Below are positions 11,408 to 23,524 of a stretch of DNA of 64,000 nt, piece after piece (within the stretch, counting starts at the first letter, position 1; every line of letters begins with the position of its first letter). The position numbers were made by a program, and so were the translations under genes. The stretch covers positions 1-64,000 of the forward strand of contig RWJK01001583.1 in NCBI GenBank assembly GCA_004335835.1. Direction: 5' to 3'. Under the pieces are notes generated by a model. That model did not search any database, was not told the DNA's origin, and saw only the letters and a program-made list of their open reading frames with translations. The DNA is from Scenedesmus sp. ARA3. Its lineage: Eukaryota > Chlorophyta > Chlorophyceae > Sphaeropleales > Scenedesmaceae.

Positions 11408-13356
11408 GATGCTCAGCCTGGAGGTGCCGAGCTATCGACAGCCTGATCAGCGGCAGAGGTAAAGCAGACGAGCAAGCGTGGATGAACAGGCCGAGCTGCT
11501 GCGGACGATGCAGATCAATGGATCGCAACACAGAATACTGTCAAGCTGCTTAAATTGACCTCGCGCCCGGTGTAACGTGTAGGCCTTGATTGCACTTGCA
11601 GTTGCCGTGATATCACCTGTCATCATCGAACCATTTGGCAGTGACAATCCCGCCAGTGTTGGAGGCAACGCTGCCTGCACTAAGCGGCACCTGCAATATA
11701 ACCAAAATAACGTACAATAGAAATGCGCTAATTTGGTCGACTTCCTGCAGCAGGTACCCCTGCTGGGTACAGCTTGCAGCCTGCTGCTGCTGCTGCCACT
11801 GACCTGAAAGTGTGACCCTGGCCTGCTGCCTGCCATGCAGCAAACACGTATATTGTTGATCTGAGCCTGAAGTTGCACTGCCAGTCAAAAGCGCATTTAA
11901 ACGGCCCTTCAGCAATTGTAAACAGAGCTTTGCAGAAGGCACTAGACACGTTTGTTGCAGTGAGCCTGTATTACGTGGAACAGACTGTTCAAGAGCGTTC
12001 ACACCTAGTTGCTTCATGTACAGCGCAATTGATGCTGCACAATCAACAGTGTGGTTCATAGTCATGCTTGTCGTGCAGTGCAATAGTGTGGCACACCAGT
12101 ACTGGCTAGCCTCATGCTCAGTGATCAGGCTGGTGATAGCCTGTGCAGCAGCGTATAGCTGGTGCCAGGGGTAAACGCATACAACTCTTCAGTCACACGA
12201 GTTTATGATTCAAATGTATGCAACGGATCCACCGTCACTGCCATACGGAACTGCTGGCATGGCGCCAATCTTATGGACGCTCGCTGCGCCAACTGCATGA
12301 TGGTGACCGCGCTGTCTGCTGCCGTATCCAATATAACGGCTATTAGACCCCCTTTACACGAGTCGTTCATACGCGGCCTGTTTAGCCTTTGTAGCGGCTG
12401 GGTGCTGCATTGCGTGATTAAGCCCGTTGACAACTACAAACAACATCAAACTGGTTGTCCAGCAATGTGGATGCAAATCATCAGAAACATGTCTGAAACA
12501 TATGTTCGGAGCACTTATCTCGACCGGCGAAGAACGCTGGACCTTGAACCACGCATTGGTTGCAACCTCAGGCCATTTTAAACACACTCGTTGCCGCCGC
12601 TGGCAAAACCGCACGATCATATCGCTGGGTAGCCATTGTGGCCCTGGCTCTTCCTCCTCTTCCTGCCCTCGTACACCATCCTTCCCCCATCACCACTTCC
12701 ATCCACACATCGTGTCTTTTTCACCCTCATTACTTCTTGAAATCGTTTTTGAGCAAACGCAGTTATTTGTTCAGCTGCTTGCTGCTTCTCCTACGCAAAG
12801 CTTTGTGAAAGTGACGCACCTTGGCTTTCAGCAGAGCCGGCCATAGCCCAGTCAGCGCAGCACGTTCTGCCAGTGTGGCAGGTTTCAAGCAAACAATCTT
12901 AAACTTTTGAACACTTGCTCCGGTGACAGTTCCACACATCTGGCACCGTGTAAACATTGCCGCAGCACACACCAGCCCGCTGCTGGGCTCACTGGTGCAG
13001 TGAGAAGCTACAGTAGCACATGGACACGAATTCGCGCTCTAGGAAACAGCCTCTGTGCGCGTGCTGCTTTGGTGCGCCACAAGGTGCGCTGCCTCAGGGA
13101 GGGACCGGGTTAGCTCTTGTTTGATGTCCCTCAGCTGGCCACGTACAGTGCATCACTCAATCGGCAATCCTCTCAAACCAATTGGCATGTATACGCCCTG
13201 CAAGTCGAGCGCCGGGTTCGGTTGGCATTAGGGCGCCCTTAGCCAAGCCATCAAAAGCTCTTGCCTGCAGCATCCGCAGCGATCGTGTCTAAGCAACTGA
13301 CTGTGGTTGCAGCATCATGCGCTGACGTGGTGCTCGTGTGCCTTCTGCCACTGCAG
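11408..13356. other. Intergenic region between divergent genes
   Basis: This must hold the promoter of the LEA-like gene and the promoter and possibly first exon(s) of the following plus-strand gene. I found no segment with convincing coding character; scattered short open frames on both strands lack domains. Confidence 0.4.
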
Positions 13357-16300
13357 TGGAGGACGAGCAGGCAGTGGCACAGCAGCAGCACCAGCAGGCT
13401 GACAAGCAGACCCAGCCACTGACAGCAGCAGCTGTCACAGCGCACGCCAAGGCGATAGCAGCAGCAGACGCCAGCCCAGACTTTGTCATGCCCATGCCTG
13501 AGAAGCTGCAGACAGCAGTGCGGGAAAACCGTAAGTCAACTGACCAGGCGCTGATGTCTCCCAAGCACCACCAGGTGGTGCCACCAGACATGCCCAACAT
13601 CAAGCCGCTGATGGCTATGAGCCTCGCCAGGCCTTACACAGGTATACATTCTGCTAGACCTGCAGCAGCAGCAGCAGCAGCAGCAGCTGGGTGACAAGGG
13701 CTCTGTGTGCGTGTCCCGAGCAGACGCCCTTCAGCAGCAGCAGCAGCAGCAGCAGCAGTCAGCCATTGCCTCTGAATGAGTGATGACTGACAGTTGGCCG
13801 CACCTTATTGGCGTATTGAAGCTTTCTAGCTGGGCCGCTGCTGCTAGATGAGCATAGAAGACAGGGGTTACAGGATCAGCAGCAGCCAGCAGCTGTAGGG
13901 ACCTGTGCTGCCCAAAACAGCACAGCAGTGACATCACCATCAGGAGGAACCCACAAATGAACAGTGACTGCTGCTGCATTATGCATGTCACCCTTTCAAG
14001 CATGCATTTGTTTTGCATATTTCACTTTGTAGTTGCATGTAGCCCCCATGACTACAGTTTGCTTGCACTGTAGGCTCATGTCACCTATTGTGCTGTACGC
14101 TGCTGCTGCGCAATGGCTGTGCTCTTCCATGCACCTTGCTCAGCTGTCCGCCGCTTCATCTTGCACTGCTATCCTTGTCCGCACTACATCCTCCTGATCC
14201 CAGCTGTACGCACTGCTGCTGCTGCTGCTGCTGCTGCTGCCGCAGACCCGGACTGGTTTGCAGCCATGTCAGCCCTCGAAAAGGTGCAGAAGGTGCAGCA
14301 GGCACGCGCGCTGCAGCAGCTGCGGGCCCACCACGCGCACGCCACTGCCCGCCACAGCAGCATCTCCGGCATCACAAATGACGATGACACTGAGGCATGG
14401 TATGACGCGCGCAGCGCCACAATGTCTGATTCAAGTGTGGCATTCATCAGTGATGCTGAAAGGGAGGAGGTGGCAAGGCTGGCACATGAGATGGAGGAGA
14501 CAGAGCACGCACAGGGGCAGCTGACAGTGAGCGTGGTGCGGGAGCTGGAGCCGGCCACACCGAACTGCGTGCCCAACCCGCCGCTGCTGTTTGCGGAGAA
14601 GCACTGGAAGTACATCCCGGTGAGTGTGGGCTGGCTGCTGGTTGTTCAGCAGTGTGAGCATGCGGCTATGCGGCTATGCAGCTTTGCAATATGCATTTTG
14701 TTGATTTGGGTGAGGCGTTGGCACTGGAAGCACTGGGAGTACATCTCCATGAGTGGGCTGGCTTTGTTCAGCTGTGGCTGGAGTGAAGGATATAGGTCTG
14801 CTGCTGCATGCATGCTGTTTGCGGAGAAGCACTAGAAGTACATCTCGGTGAGTTGCGCAGGGGCCGCAGGCAGGGGCTGCATGTATCTGTGGCAGCTGTA
14901 TGCCGCAGCAACCATTCTTGGGCAGCGCGGTTTGCCTGCGAGGTGATCCGGTGCAGGCAGGGATGTTTGAAGTTGGCACGCCCTTCCGAGCAACTGTCAG
15001 CAGCTGGCTGCATGCCGCACGTGGTCCATCTGTCACCTGACGCTTGCCCTGCTGCTGCTGCTGCTGCTGCCGCTGCTGCCGCTGCTGCTGCTGCTGCCGC
15101 TGCTGCTGCTGCTGCTGCTGCCGCTGCTGCTGCTGCTGCCGCTGCTGCTGCTGCTGCCGCTGCTGCTACTGCTGCTGCTGCTGCCGCTGCTGCTGCTGCT
15201 TCCACCCCCCAGGTGAACACCAAGCCCTTCCTGTTCTACTGGGAGCGCGACCCGCTGCGCAGCAGCCCCTTCCCGCTGCCCATCGACGAGCAGATGAAGC
15301 TCAACAGCCTCTTCCAGAAGACGCACCAGTCCATCCCGGGCATGTGGGTGAGTGCATTTGTTTTTGAGTCCCACTGTGCGGCGCAAGAGAGAGGACAGAA
15401 GAGAGGGGCCCTGCAGCGCTGCTGCTGCCACATGCAACTGCTACTTGCCACTATGCAGCAGGCGCGGCGGAGTATGTGCCGAAACGACAGCAGTGATGTG
15501 CAGCGGCCTGCACCACGCCATGTTGTGTGTGGCACCGTCAGCTGTATATGCACTTGCCGTTCTCATTGACGCCGCCACCGCCGCTGCTGGTGCTGCTGCT
15601 GCTGCTGCTGCCGCAGCTGCGCGAGGTGGGCTCCCAGCTGCTGCTGCACGCGCAGCCGACGCTGCTGGCCATCCCCGGCATCGTAAACTACACCGAGTAC
15701 TACAACAAGGACCAGAGCCCCAGCCACTGGACGCTGCGGCGCGACATCAAGATCGGCAAGACCATGGGCCAGATGTTCATGACCACGGACGGCGTGCTCA
15801 TCTTCAGGTGTGTTACGTAACTGTTATGTAGCGTGTTCGTTTCCACTTTGTCACAAAGTCTTTGTGGGTGGGGTGGCGCGATTGTGGGTGGGGTGGCGCG
15901 ACACAAGATCGGCAAGACCATGGTCCAGATGTTCATGACCACGGACGTCGTGCTGATCTTCAGGTGCGTTACAAAGCTGTTATCTGAGGTGTGTGATGTT
16001 ACTTTGTGATGGTGTGGCGCGACATCAAGATCGGCAAGACCATGGGCCAGATGTTCATGACCGCGGACGGCGTGCTCATTGCCAGGTGCGGCAAGAGTGC
16101 AAGTATTGAAGCAAGTGATCGAGCGTCAGTGTCTCGAGAGCTGGCAGAATAGCCGGCTGCAGAGCCACCTGGCGCGCCCTTGCATGCATCCATTGTGTGC
16201 TGCAGCATTTCCTGTCATCTCACTCTGCTTGTCCTGCTGCTGCTGCTGCTGCTGCCGCAGGGTGTTCACCATGGGCATGTTCAGCAAGACCATCGAGTGG

Positions 16301-16459
16301 GTGGGCGAGGACTACACACGCCTGGAGGACAACGGAGAGACCATCGTCACGCGCCAGCTGTGCAAGATGCACCACAACGACAGCGTGGGCACGCAGTTCC
16401 TGGTGGGACGCAAGATTGGCACACAGCCGCCACGCCGTGGCTCGCACTCGGGGCATTAG
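13357..16459 (+). CDS. Unrecognised protein with conserved-looking globular C-terminal half, 5 exons, start uncertain
   Basis: Exons 13357-13641, 14246-14619, 15213-15347, 15617-15807 and 16261-16459 join in phase. The first exon has no clear start: it may begin at an acceptor at 13356 with an earlier exon unseen, or translation may start at the ATG at 13488. The N-terminal third is Gln/Ala-rich and predicted helical (ALEKVQKVQQARALQQL). From exon 3 the sequence is ordered and aromatic-rich: KPFLFYWERDPLRSSPFPLP, then PTLLAIPGIVNYTEYYNK, RRDIKIGKTMGQMFMTTDG, and FSKTIEWVGEDYTRLEDNGE. I do not recognise the family. Three introns end in a CTG tract plus CCGCAG. Copies of exon 2, exon 4 and exon 5 edges lie in tandem beside the originals, and the stop-bearing end is amplified to 17337, so alternative C termini are possible. 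Confidence 0.6.
14590..14860 (+). repeat. Three copies of exon-2 donor edge
   Basis: The end of exon 2 (LLFAEKHWKYIP plus GTGAGT) at 14584-14625 recurs in diverged form at about 14719-14760 and 14812-14853. The last copy has a TAG inside the former Trp codon. Confidence 0.75.
15044..15201 (+). repeat. Long CTG/CCG tract forming an intron 3' end
   Basis: Roughly 150 bases of CTG with interspersed CCG run up to the CAG acceptor of exon 3 at 15212. Confidence 0.9.
15738..16084 (+). repeat. Three copies of the exon-4 3' half
   Basis: The segment coding RRDIKIGKTMGQMFMTTDGV and its AG/GTG donor is present at 15738-15810, 15894-15967 and 16012-16088. The first copy joins in phase 2 to exon 5. Copy 2 changes LRRDIK to a frame-shifted start, and copy 3 reads TADGVLIAR at its end. 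Confidence 0.8.
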
Positions 16460-17337
16460 ATGAGCAGCAGCAGCAGCGGCAGCCGCAGCTGCAGCGTGGG
16501 CAAGCACTTCCTGGTGGGCCGCAAGATCGGCACGCAGCTGCCACGCCGCGGCTCGCACTCGGGACATTCAGCAGCAGCAGCAGCGGCAGCCGCCGCAGCA
16601 GCAGCGTGGGCACGCAGTTCCTGGTGGGACGCNNNNNNNNNNNNNNNNNNNNNNNNNNNNNNNNNNNNNNNNNNNNNNNNNNNNNNNNNNNNNNNNNNNN
16701 NNNNNNNNNNNNNNNNNNNNNNNNNNNNNNNNNNNNNNNNNNNNNNNNNNNNNNNNNNNCACGCAGTTCCTGGTGGGCCGCAAGATCGGCACGCAGCCGC
16801 CACGCCGCGGCTCGCACTCGGGGCACTAAGCGGCAGCAGCAGCAGCAGCAGCAGCAGCAAGGTGGGCACGCAGTTCCTGGTGGGCCGCAAGATCGGCACA
16901 CAGCCGCCACGCTGCGGATCGCACTCGGGGCATTAGATGAGCAGCAGCAGCGGCAGCCGCAGCTGCAGCGTGGGCAAGCAGTTCCTGGTGGGCCGCAAGA
17001 TCGGCACGCAGCCGCCACGCCGCGGCTCGCACTCGGGGAACTAAACAGAAGCAGCAGCAGCAGCAGCAGCGCCAGCAGCAGCAGCTGCAGCAGCGGCAAC
17101 AGCAGCAGCGGCAGCGGCGGCAGCAGCAGCAAGGTGGGCACGCGGTTCCTGGTGTGCCGCAAGATCGGCACGCAGCCGCCGGGCCGCGGCTTGCACTCGG
17201 GACATTAGATGAGCAGCAGCAGCAGCGGCAGCGGCAGCTGCAGCGTGGGCACGCAGCTCCTGGTGGGCACGCAGTTCCTGGTGGGACGCAAGATCGGCAC
17301 GCAGCCGCCACGCCGCGGTTCGCACTCGGGACACTAA
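16382..17337 (+). repeat. Tandem array of stop-bearing terminal segment, 8 copies
   Basis: The C-terminal segment (TQFLVGRKIGTQPPRRGS then HSGH and stop) begins near 16382, 16494, 16604, 16758, 16859, 16967, 17130 and 17241. Copies are separated by CAG-rich spacers ending in AG just before the repeated codons. Most keep the same peptide and a TAG/TAA stop; copy 2 has lost its stop, copy 8 has an internal partial duplication, and copy 3 runs into an assembly gap. Confidence 0.85.
16633..16759. other. Assembly gap (127 N)
   Basis: A run of unknown bases sits inside the terminal-segment array, exactly where repeats would defeat assembly. The true copy number is therefore unknown. Confidence 0.99.
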
Positions 17338-20300
17338 ACGGCAGCAGCCAAAGCAGCAGCAGATGCAGTATTAGCAGCAGCTGCAGAAGCAGCAGCAGCA
17401 GCCACAAGGTGATGCAGCTGCCGCGCCGCAAGTGGCATGCAAAAACTGCGCAGAAGCAGCAGCAGCCAGGCTTTGGCACCGCAGAGGCAGCTGGCGGCTT
17501 GGGTTCGTTGAGAGAGGCACAGCAGCAGCTGCAGCACAGAGTGGGTCATTTTGCAGCGAAGTTCTGTGATGGTCACTGGGCAGCGGGAGGACCGCATATG
17601 GCAGCCGCATGCGTGTGGTGGGCGCAGCACCAGCAGTAGCAGCAGCAGCGCGATGTGCTTTCAGGAAACGGCTGTGGATTATGACGCTGCAAGCGCTGGC
17701 TAGGAGCTGCATAATCTGGGCCAATGGTCAATGATCCAATTAGCTTGTGTACAGCTCGTAGACGTGAGACAGTAAACTTTGGCAATGAGAGTGTGCCGCT
17801 ACCGCGTCGCTGCATAAAATACAGCGGAGCAGCTGCCACGCAAAAAGCAGGGCTGCCATTGCATGCATGGGTTGACTGGGCACGAAGGGTTCTGGGTTCG
17901 TGTAGTGATCACTTGGCCCTGTGCCTGATTTGATGTTTATGCTTGAGAATGCTAGCCGCATAGCAAAAGGTAGGCTGCCATAGCTGCCTGCCTGGCATCT
18001 TGGTTGTGGCAACTGCACAGCAGTGGTTGTGGTGGTTGCACAGCAGTTGTTGTGGTTGCACGGATGTGGTTGCACAGCGCCTGAGAAGCAGGCGGGTTGC
18101 TTCTTGCAGAGATGGTTGTGTGTTGTGCAGCAAGCCAGAGCTTTGGAAGGTGACACAAGGCCTGAGGCCGGCAATACAATCGCTATGTTTTGCTGACGTC
18201 AAGTCTCACTCAAGCACTGTGAGTTGGTGTGAATGTGTAGTGGTTGACAGCAACGCACAGCCCTGGTACACACAGCACCCTGTCCAGTGGTGCGTGCTGC
18301 AGAGCTGCTGCTGCTGCTGCATGCTTGACAAACAGCTTTGGCTGTCTTTTGCAAGTTGGTTGTTTGATCTGCTGTGAAGTCTGCCCGAGTGGGCAACCAA
18401 CAGTGCTGTGGTGCTGCCTGCAGACGCATGCTGTGCATGTGTCGGGCTCTTGCAGGCGCAGCCGCTGCGGCTGTACATGCATTGACGCAGCCGGGCTGTT
18501 GCCTTGTGGCAGCAGCTGCGCCATTTAACATTTTGTTGCTGCACGTGCACCGTCACAGACACACAGCCGAGCAGCTCAGCACCAGCAGCTGCTGCTGTGA
18601 GTGTGTTTGCCAGCAGGCGCTGATCAGCCTTGTCATGACAGTGTGGCGCGAGGCAGCGCTGGGTTACAACAGCAAGGTTTCGTTGTTGATGCGGCGGCCT
18701 TGTACAAGGGCTGCCATATAACTTGCTAGCGGGCGCATCCATGGCAGTCGCTGCCGCAAGTGGTCAGCAAGCAAGCAAGCATAAGCATGTGCCTAGCGCA
18801 TAGAGCTGGGCATATGACTCTCAGTGCAGGGCTTTTGTAGGGTATTCTGTGTCAGACAGCAGGATGAGTTGCTTGACATGCAGCAGCTGCAGGCTGGTAA
18901 TGGAAAGCAGCGTAAGAACAGGTGGTAGGGTTTGCATACATTAGAGCGTTGTGAATGGCGGTGGGACGACTTGTGCTGTGCTGAGTGCCAACGGGTGTAG
19001 CCTGTGGACAGTCGTGTGGCTACCCATGTTGAGTCACTTTGTGCGTTGCGTCTTTGGGACAGCAGTAGGCAATGCAAAGCACAATATGACTGTTGCGGAC
19101 CGTTGAAGAGGTCCTGCCAGGCCTGGGCATAGGCCTATTGTGTGGGCGGCTGCAATTTTGTAGTTATCTGCTTCAGTGTCAGTGAGGTGTGTCAGTAGCT
19201 TGCACTGCATCGGATGCAGATCAGGTTTTAGACGCAGCTGCACAGCACACGTGGGCAGGTTCTGGCTTGCTTGGCGGTGTGCGAACATGTAACAGATTGC
19301 CTGTGCTTGAGACCAGTGCTTGTGCGCCCCCATATCTGCTGCTCGCGCAGTTTGTAAGTACACTGCGGCTGCAAGGTTCACACACGGCGATCGCTGTCTC
19401 GCATGCCTGCGCATGATTGAAGGCCAGCGCCGCCTATTGCAGTTGCTGCGAGGGCCAAGTCCGTGAGTACACCCTGTTGCAAGAATAGGATAGCCCAGTA
19501 ACCTCCCTTGGCACTCATGAGTCTGCTCAGAGCCACTCAGCATGCAGCGGCCCATGTGAATCCGCAAGTCCATATGCAGGCAGGCGAATGGCGCAGCAAC
19601 AATCCGCTGCAACACATCCACTGCTAGGGAGTGCTGCTGATGCACACAAAGCAGGCAGCGCCGTTCTGCATATCAGGCAGGCATGGCCATCCACTGGGTG
19701 CAGCAGATTGCATGCTTCCAACATGCAAGCAAGCTGCGCTGGGTCCTGCACTGCAGCCGTGCCATCTCAGATCTCAGGCTGTCACTGGACTCCCAGTGAC
19801 GGCTGCGCCACAACACGTGACAGAACCTTGGCAAGTTGCCACATGTCCGATTGGCTGCATAGCTGGTGCATACCCCAGCGAATGCACGCGACAGGGCCTA
19901 CAGAACGGCATGCTGGTTGTTGAGCCTTCGCTGATAGACACCAGCCGAGGCATGGCAAAGCAACGTGTTGATCTGGCTTCCGCTCCATTGGAATGTGGTG
20001 TTAGCAGCAGCATATCTGTCATCCTAGTTGCCAGCCAGCCAGCACTCCAGCTGCTCCTATCCTGCATGCGCTTCCAACTGCAATACATAGCCAAACCATT
20101 CCTGCCACAATCAGCAAAGCCTTTTGCCAACACACTGCCACACCGCATATCCACGAAAAGTACATGGCGCCAAGCCCAAGCCACCATGTTGCCTTGCATG
20201 GTTTCATCTGCTGACGCAGCAAAACCAGTTCATGTCCGGCAGCAAGTGGCTGCACCCCTGCCATGCCTTTCCCTACTCTCTCCGCACGCCAGTCACCAAG

Positions 20301-20390
20301 TTCCCAGTCAGAACTTGCAATGAACTCACTTCCCAGTCAAGTTCACAGTCAGAACTTTGCTCCTTCGCTCCTTCCCGGTCAAATTCCCCC
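17338..20390. other. Long convergent intergenic region
   Basis: About 3 kb between the plus-strand array and the 3' end of the aminotransferase gene. It contains a degenerate further tail copy near 17403-17440, a GTTGTGG/TTGCACAG short tandem stretch at 18000-18075, and open frames at 18206-18742 (-), 19034-19645 (-) and 19631-20323 (+) with no domain, no low-entropy coding signature and no splice support. I see no supported gene. Confidence 0.45.
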
Positions 20391-20519
20391 TCACAGCTTG
20401 CCCTGCTGCTTCAGGCCGTCCCTGAAGGCCTCAATCACCAGGGCCACATTTGTGGGTGTGGCGTTGTAGCCCATCAGCCCGATGCGCCACACCTTGCCTG
20501 CTGAGGGACCCAGGCCTGC

Positions 20520-20552
<33 letters not shown>

Positions 20553-22584
20553 GGTGTTCAGACAACTGTACATATGATGCGCCACACCTTGCCTGCTGAG
20601 GGACCCAGGCCTGCACAGCAGCAGCAGCAGCAGCAGCAGATGTAGATTGAACAGATGTTCAAATAACAGAGAGTAACACACTGTATGTGATCTATGTGCA
20701 ACGTGCACACGAGTTGTAGGCAAGAGGGTTGAGTACTTGGTGCTGGTCATGGCACAAGTACACGGCAATCAGGACAGCATGGATGGACACTGCTGGACAC
20801 TGCTGGACATTGCTGTGCAGTTGACGGTCATGCACCGCCTGCAATCTCCAGGTTGTACTTGTCCATCACGCAAACAGCTGATACACGCAGTCCAAGATCA
20901 CTGCTGTACCATCGCCCACCACAGCTGGCCAATAAGCCTTGCAAAATGCTTACCGCCTGCAATCTCCAGGTTGTACTTGTCCATTGCGTTCTTCACGACC
21001 TTGGCCCAGTCCACGCCCTCAGGCACCTTGATGGTGTTCACAGTGATCAGCCTGCACGGAGCAACAGCAGCAGCAGCAGCAGCAGCGTCACGGAACAGTA
21101 GCACCAGCGTAAAGCAAATGCAGCAGCAGCACTGTAAAGCAGCTGCACATGTTTGCCGGCGCCCAACTACACAACACATAGGTCCTGAGCATTCCCTGCA
21201 GCCCTTCTCTGTGCATAGCCTCTTCATTTGAAGTCGCCACCCACCTGTCCGCGTCATTCTCCACATAGCTCTGCAGCCCCAGGCTGTGCAGGCCCTCCCA
21301 CAGCTGCTGGTGTGCTGCCAGGTGGCGCGCCCACATCTTGTCCAGGCCCTCATCGGCCACGATCTGCAGCGCCTCGCGCATTGCGTAGAAGGTGCTGACG
21401 GGGCCGGTGTGGTGGTAGCTGCGGCTGCCAAACCAGCCCCAGTAGTCGCCTGGGGGTTGTGGAAGAGATAGGGATGTGTAGTGAAGGGTGTAAGGGCGGA
21501 GCAGAAGAGGCTGGGTATGGACCCGCTGGTGGAGATGCATGTTGTGCGCTTGGTGTCATGTGTTACTACAATGATGCGAAGCCAGTGCCAGTTGCCATAT
21601 GTGCCCTGATGCTGGCGTGGCCTAGCTTGGATGCTGACATGGCACAGGCCGCAAGCTGCTCACAAGATTACTTGCTGCGTCTCACCGATGAGGTTTATGT
21701 CCGGGTGTATGTCGCGGGCTAACATACTGACATGATGATAGCTGACATTTTATTATGGCTAGCTGGTAGCTGCTGCTCACCAATGAGGTTCATGTCCAGG
21801 TTGTATGTTGCCGGCTTGGTCTTGCGGCTGCGCAGCTTGTCCATGGCACGCTCAGACATGAAGAAGGGAGCAGCACCTGGCAGCAGCAGCAGCAGCAGCG
21901 GCGGCAGCATGTCAGATACGAATCGAAGTTGCTGCAGACACAGCTACGCCAGCGGTTCCCACAGGCTGGTGCATTAGCCCGTTGCTGAACTTCTCCCTGC
22001 ATCCTTGTACACGACATCGCCAAGCCCATACCGCTGCTGCAACTGCCAAACTGCTGAACCCTTCTCTCAGCACCCACTTGCTGCTGCTCCCCACTTGAGC
22101 CAGGCAAGCAGCTGCACCTACAGCTGTTGCTGCTGCTGGCGCCGCCGCTGCTGCTGCTGCGTGCGCACCTGATGGCCATGAGACGCACGTCTGTGACCCG
22201 CTGGTGCGGCTGCCGCTGCTGTTGCTGCTGCTGCTGGTACTACTGCTGCTGCTGCTGCTGCCACTGCTGCTGCTGCTGGTTGCGCACCTGGTGGCCCTGA
22301 GAGGCACTTCTGTGAGCCGCTGCTGCTGGTGCTGGTACTACTGCAGCTGCTGCTGCTGCTGGTTGCGCACCTGGTGGCCCTGACAGGCACTTTTGTGAGC
22401 CGCTGTAGATGCAGTCGATGCCCCACTTGTCAGCAAACAGCGGAACACCACCCAGCGAGGCCACCTGCGCGACAGCAGCAGCAGCAGCAGCAGTAACAGA
22501 GGGTGTGAGAAGGCATTGCAGTCGATGCCCCACTTGTCAGCAAACAGCGGCACACCCCCCGGCGAGGCCACCTGTACAAGCAGA

Positions 22585-22615
<31 letters not shown>

Positions 22616-23154
22616 GGCATGAGTTGGCCACCTGGTGAGCAGAGCACCACTGAACACGCAAGGCACTGGCACTTTGCGCCAGCTGGCCTGATAAAGGATA
22701 ACAGCTCTACCACGAGCGCACAGGCACTATGCACGTAGGATCATTTGCACAACAGCCCACAGAGCCGCATAAAACTTGGACACCGGCAACCTGTGGTCAG
22801 CTGGCCACATACACGAGGCCAATGTCCAGGCCAACTCACCGTGTCCACCAGCAGCAGCGTGCCAGCAGCCTTGCAGGCCTCCCCCAGGCCTTCACATTGA
22901 ACCGCCCCAACACAAAACACCTAAGAAACTGCGAATATGTGCATTCTTCTCACCGTGTCCACCACCAGCAGTGTGCCAGCAGCCTTGCAGGCCTCCCCCA
23001 GGCCGTCACCCAGCGCCTGGTGCGTGCCGGTGCTGCTCTCACCCTGCACCAGGAACAGGATGGCGGGCTTGTGCTGCGCAACTGCTGCCTTGAGCTCTGC
23101 GCTGCTGAAGGTCTTGCCGGGCTGCGCATTCATTGTGATGACCTGGCCTGCAGC

Positions 23155-23188
<34 letters not shown>

Positions 23189-23484
23189 GAGTTGATAGTG
23201 AGTGAGCTCAGCGCTGCTGAAGGTGGCCGGGCTGGCATTATTGTGATGACCTGGCATGTGACCGAGCAGCAGCAGCAGCAGTGTGGTAGGGAGGGGTGCA
23301 CTGGGTGTCAACACAGGTATGAAGGCAATGGATCCAGGGCTGAGTGCGTTGTTTAAGCCTTGCAGCTTCAGCGAGCTGCAAACGGCAGCCAAAGGTGTGA
23401 TGGCCTGAAGAAATAAACTGCAAAAGCCGCATTTGCTGCAATGAACCTGCAGCTCACAGTCGCGATGTGCTGAGAGTGGCTGTC

Positions 23485-23524
<40 letters not shown>

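Noticed and set aside
16382..17337. Could the regularly spaced repeats be a CRISPR array?
   Set aside because: Repeats are coding, of about 75 bases, diverged, with CAG-rich spacers in a eukaryotic gene tail.
18206..18742. 178-codon minus-strand open frame
   Set aside because: His/Gln/Cys-rich and without domain; overlapping frames of similar length exist, as expected in GC-rich DNA.
19631..20323. 230-codon plus-strand open frame
   Set aside because: Lies in the 3' flank of the aminotransferase gene; no recognisable motif.
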